A stretch of 64,000 bases of DNA, from NCBI GenBank assembly GCA_004144175.1, contig SEFT01000006.1, positions 124,001-188,000 of the forward strand, in the 5' to 3' direction. Below are positions 61,086 to 64,000 of this stretch, one piece after another. The notes beneath the pieces are model-generated. The model worked only from the letters and a program-made list of their open reading frames with translations, did no database searches and was not told the origin of the DNA. Made by a program: the position numbers and the translations under genes. Every line of letters starts with the position of its first letter. Position 1 is the stretch's first letter. The stretch is from Sphingobacteriales bacterium (GTDB taxonomy: Bacteria > Bacteroidota > Bacteroidia > Chitinophagales > Chitinophagaceae).

Positions 61086-63119
61086 TTACTGAGCCATCCA
61101 GTATTTCCTCAATAACCACTCTGCGACAGCGATCACCAGTATCAGGAAGAAATACCATTTCCAATCCACGAGCGGTACCGATTCTGTATTAGAGATAATG
61201 ACCGGCTTGATGGCTGTGTTGCGTGATATACTGTCGTACAAGGCACCTACGCGCGATGCCGGTACAAAGCTGCCATTGTATTTTTTAGAGAGTGCGTACA
61301 GCAGCGGGAAGTCTGCCCCGGTCTCCATCATTTCGAGCGGCATACTCTCCACCACAAAGCTGCCCGATACGGAATGTACCTTGCCATTATGCGTAGTACG
61401 CCCGGTGTAAGTATAATAGCCGCCGGCGCGGATTCCTATATTCAGCCTGTAGCCACTGCCTGCCCGTTCAAAAGAATAGCTTTGCTTATTGCCAGCGCTA
61501 TCGGCTATAATAAGTTGCGCCTCGGGTGTATTTATCTGCTGGTTGTTGGCATTCAGCAGGTATGCATTGAGGGTGATCGATTCCTTATCGCTCCACACAT
61601 ACTTAGGCAGCGATACCTGGAACGGACGTTCGTTGCTGTTCGCACTCAGGAACGATATTGTCTGCCTGATGCACTCATCCACTACCTGGTGCTGGTTGAA
61701 ATAGCGATACTCGTATAGCCTCCAACGCCATAGTCCCTCACCCATCAGTATAGAAATAGGCGGTGTGCCTTGCTGAAACATCCATAGCGGGTTATTCGCA
61801 TCGCTACGTGTATGGAAGAGTACAGATACCTCGGGTGACGCCTTTGCATTACCTGCCTGCACGCTTAGTGGAGGCAGCCTGTCGATAACGGCCTGCAAGT
61901 TGGGAGGTAGGGTAAAAATGTTGAATGCTGTATTGTAGGTCGGCTGTGCATCTTTGGTGGCTGCTGCATTGGTATTAAGGAATGCAGCCCGCTGGTATTG
62001 GTTAAGCAATGCAGCGTTAGACTGTCCGCCCAGTATGTACCAAATTGGTTTGCGAGCGCTGAGCAGACCTGCCGGAACATCGTACCGCTGCGAAGGCAGC
62101 TGATGCAGGATGACCACATTGTAAGCCGAAAAGTCTGCCGGTGCTTTGTCGATGGCGCGTATGGTAATATCGTAGGTCTCCATGCCGGTCAATGCCTCCT
62201 TTATGGCATTGATATCGGGGTGCGGGGCGGCAGAGAGTATCAGCACGCTTTTCTTTTCGTCTACGACCTCTACGAATATATCGCGGCGGTTATTCACTAC
62301 ATTTTCTTCGCCTTCTGCGGGCGGAGCACTTACTACATAGTGATGCAGTCCAAGCTTATCTGCCTTCACCGTAAATGATAAAGAACGGTCGTAGCGGTCG
62401 CTGTTGATGGATATGCTGTTGCTACCCAGCAGGCTGCCATTCTCGGTCAGTTGCACGCTATTAGCATAGCCATTGGCCAATGTGGCAATGATATCCGTAC
62501 GTATCTCGAACTGGCTATTGAGTGTTACCACGCGGTTGGCATATGCCTGGGCTATGCGCAGGTCCTTCTGTGCTGTGCTATCACCGATGCCCACAGTGTA
62601 AACAGGGCTGCGTAGCGATAACTGCTGGAACAGCGGATTGCTGCCCTGGTTGTAGCGGCCGTCGGTAGCCAGTACTACTGCACCCAGGTTTTGCAAGCCG
62701 TAAAACTCCTGCGCCTGCGATAAGGCTGCGGATATATCGGTGGCGTCCTGGCGGTAGCTGAAGGTGCTGTCTTGCTGTATGCGGTTGCCGAATGCCCAGG
62801 TTACGACCTTATATTTATCCGATAACTTCTCCAATAATTCCTGTGTGTTCTTGCGGTAAGTAGCGCTGTCTTTGGCAAGGGCTATGCCTGCCGATGCCGA
62901 ATTGTCTTGCAGGAAGAGTACAACCGGTTTTTGGGTCTCGTTCTTATTGATGCTGATGGCCGGGGCTAGCAGCAGCAACAGGGTAAGCAGTATCAATGCG
63001 CTGCGGAGCAATGCCGTAAGCCAGGGGTAGGGCACTGCCCGCCGCTGGTCGGCCTTATAAACAACATATCCTGCCCCTGCCGCCAGTACTATCGATACGA
63101 TCCAGATTAACCATTGCAT
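61086..63119 (-). CDS. Large VWA/BatA-like membrane protein
   Basis: 677 residues. N-terminal membrane helices (IVSIVLAAGAGYVVYKA, then LLRSALILLTLLLLLAPAI), a von Willebrand A-like domain with VVLFLQDNSASAGIAL (a metal-site-like D-x-S-x-S), a glutamine-amidotransferase-like/ beta region, then a C-terminal helix (YFFLILVIAVAEWLLRKY). Resembles Bacteroidota proteins beside the Bat/moxR genes, which are not here. Function unknown; perhaps an envelope integrity or stress role. Confidence 0.7.
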   Translation of the reverse strand: MQWLIWIVSIVLAAGAGYVVYKADQRRAVPYPWLTALLRSALILLTLLLLLAPAISINKNETQKPVVLFLQDNSASAGIALAKDSATYRKNTQELLEKLSDKYKVVTWAFGNRIQQDSTFSYRQDATDISAALSQAQEFYGLQNLGAVVLATDGRYNQGSNPLFQQLSLRSPVYTVGIGDSTAQKDLRIAQAYANRVVTLNSQFEIRTDIIATLANGYANSVQLTENGSLLGSNSISINSDRYDRSLSFTVKADKLGLHHYVVSAPPAEGEENVVNNRRDIFVEVVDEKKSVLILSAAPHPDINAIKEALTGMETYDITIRAIDKAPADFSAYNVVILHQLPSQRYDVPAGLLSARKPIWYILGGQSNAALLNQYQRAAFLNTNAAATKDAQPTYNTAFNIFTLPPNLQAVIDRLPPLSVQAGNAKASPEVSVLFHTRSDANNPLWMFQQGTPPISILMGEGLWRWRLYEYRYFNQHQVVDECIRQTISFLSANSNERPFQVSLPKYVWSDKESITLNAYLLNANNQQINTPEAQLIIADSAGNKQSYSFERAGSGYRLNIGIRAGGYYTYTGRTTHNGKVHSVSGSFVVESMPLEMMETGADFPLLYALSKKYNGSFVPASRVGALYDSISRNTAIKPVIISNTESVPLVDWKWYFFLILVIAVAEWLLRKYWMAQ

Positions 63120-63239
63120 GTGTATCGCAAACTAAGGAAAAATATGTTAGATAAAACCTAAGTCGCGCGTAAATCACCCGCCGGTAGATGGCAGACCTGA
63201 AATTGCCGTATCTTTCGACGCTTAAAAAACGGTGATATA

Positions 63240-64000
63240 ATGATGCAGATGCAGGAAGTAAGAACGGAGGCCGACAAGCGTGCCTTTGTGGAGCTGGCTG
63301 TAGATATATACAAGAATGACCCTAACTGGATACGTCCGCTGGATAAGGATATAGAAGAGGTGTTTGACCCTGGCAAGAACAAATTCTTTAAAAAAGGCGA
63401 GTGTACACGGTGGGTATTACGCGATGTGCAGGGGAAGGCAATAGGCCGGATAGCTGCATTTATAAACAAACAGTATAAACAGGAGCAGCCAACGGGCGGC
63501 ATCGGTTTTTTCGAATGCATAGACGACCGGCAGGCTGCAAACTTTATGTTCGACCATTGTAAGCGCTGGCTACAGGAGCGTGGTATGGAAGCAATGGACG
63601 GGCCTATCAACTTTGGTGAGCGCGACAAATGGTGGGGATTGCAGGTAGAAGGTTTCCAGTCGCCGCTGTATGGTATGAACTATAACCTGCCCTATTATCA
63701 GCCATTATTTGAGCAATATGGTTTTCAGGCTTACTTCCACCAAATATGCTTCGGGCTGAGGGCGAACAGTCGCTTGCAGGATAAGTTTTATACACGCCAT
63801 GCCGAGCTATCGAAAGACCCGAATTATAAGGCAGTGCCGATCGACAAAAGCAAGCTCGATAAGTTTGTAAAAGACTTTACCTACGTGTACAACAAAGCAT
63901 GGGCCGGGCATGGCGGTGGTAAGACCCTGGAAGAGCGTACGGTGCAGAAGATGTTCCAGAAGATGAAGCCTGTCATAGATGAAAGCATTAGCTGGTTTGC
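63240..64000 (+). CDS. GNAT-like hypothetical protein, 3' end outside the window
   Basis: The frame from the ATG at 63240 (nearby ATGs at 63243 and 63249 are alternatives) stays open to the window end, at least 253 residues. It starts MMQMQEVRTEADKRAFVELA, with IYKNDPNWIRPLDKDIEEVF, GGIGFFECIDDRQAANFMF and a GPINFGERDKWWGL block. This resembles the N-terminal part of a GNAT-like Bacteroidota family of roughly 380 residues. Acyltransferase activity is not certain. Confidence 0.65.
   Translation, partial: MMQMQEVRTEADKRAFVELAVDIYKNDPNWIRPLDKDIEEVFDPGKNKFFKKGECTRWVLRDVQGKAIGRIAAFINKQYKQEQPTGGIGFFECIDDRQAANFMFDHCKRWLQERGMEAMDGPINFGERDKWWGLQVEGFQSPLYGMNYNLPYYQPLFEQYGFQAYFHQICFGLRANSRLQDKFYTRHAELSKDPNYKAVPIDKSKLDKFVKDFTYVYNKAWAGHGGGKTLEERTVQKMFQKMKPVIDESISWF

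Noticed and set aside
1-64000. CRISPR arrays, IS elements with inverted repeats, rRNA genes
   Set aside because: Scanned for regularly spaced repeats, transposase motifs and conserved rRNA stretches; none seen. Repeats found are dispersed hairpins, the att sites and the infB coding repeat.

Overview
The window comes from a Bacteroidota chromosome, most likely a Chitinophagaceae-type soil or water bacterium. The evidence is a giant secreted PKD-repeat protein with a type IX secretion (T9SS) C-terminal signal, a GldM/PorM paralogue, a DUF4834 protein, a long two-part IspG, TonB-receptor architecture, TAnnTTTG-type promoter boxes and a general lack of Shine-Dalgarno sequences. Most of the window is ordinary, moderately GC-rich core chromosome.

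Layout. 1-6.4 kb: the end of the large T9SS cargo gene, a DUF4373 gene, a small membrane protein and a Big2-type lipoprotein. 6.63-23.19 kb: an AT-rich genomic island of about 16.6 kb integrated in the 3' end of a CAU-anticodon tRNA gene. 23.3-29.7 kb: HAD hydrolase, DUF4834 and the rimP-nusA-infB operon. 29.8-35.1 kb: two FkbM methyltransferases, prfA, a Wzz-like protein and an O-antigen ligase-like protein. 35.1-45.2 kb: ispG, hydrolase, CBS protein, DUF3109, rpoN, alanine dehydrogenase, TerB-like protein and an orphan GldM paralogue. 45.3-64 kb: TonB receptor, uppP, queE, folD, a GT39-like protein, a DUF1080 lipoprotein, a Nif3-family protein, a Zn-ribbon protein, etfBA, two secreted HExxH proteins, an acetyltransferase, a DnaQ/GIY-YIG nuclease, a VWA-like membrane protein and a partial GNAT-like gene.

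The island is the notable part. Its boundaries are a 15-bp direct repeat (GTGGGCCCACTAGGA at 6628 and 23188). The intact tRNA is at the right end, and its displaced 3' tip plus original terminator is at the left end. It carries a tyrosine integrase, an excisionase-like HTH gene and a DUF3987 ATPase, but no relaxase or capsid gene. The cargo has two layers. The first is what looks like a nucleotide or DNA-base hypermodification pathway: two divergent thymidylate-synthase homologues, a 5-hmdU-kinase-helical / thymine-pyrophosphorylase-clade protein, Nmad1 and Nmad2 proteins, an acyl-carrier-like protein, a dedicated AcpS and an agmatine-deiminase-fold enzyme. The second is an immune-signalling layer: three TIR proteins (one ThsB-like, one dual-TIR, one single), a stand-alone SLOG-fold protein, a HEPN protein and a membrane-anchored dUTPase/dCTP-deaminase-like protein. 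XRE and ImmA-type regulators accompany them. TS-like, Nmad1, TIR, Nmad2, TIR-TIR and SLOG genes form one tight operon with overlapping ends, so modification and TIR/SLOG signalling genes are probably co-expressed.

My leading hypothesis is an anti-phage system that couples thymine hypermodification to NAD-linked TIR/SLOG signalling, possibly using a carrier-protein-tethered group. The family assignments come from motif reading, and the mechanism is inference.
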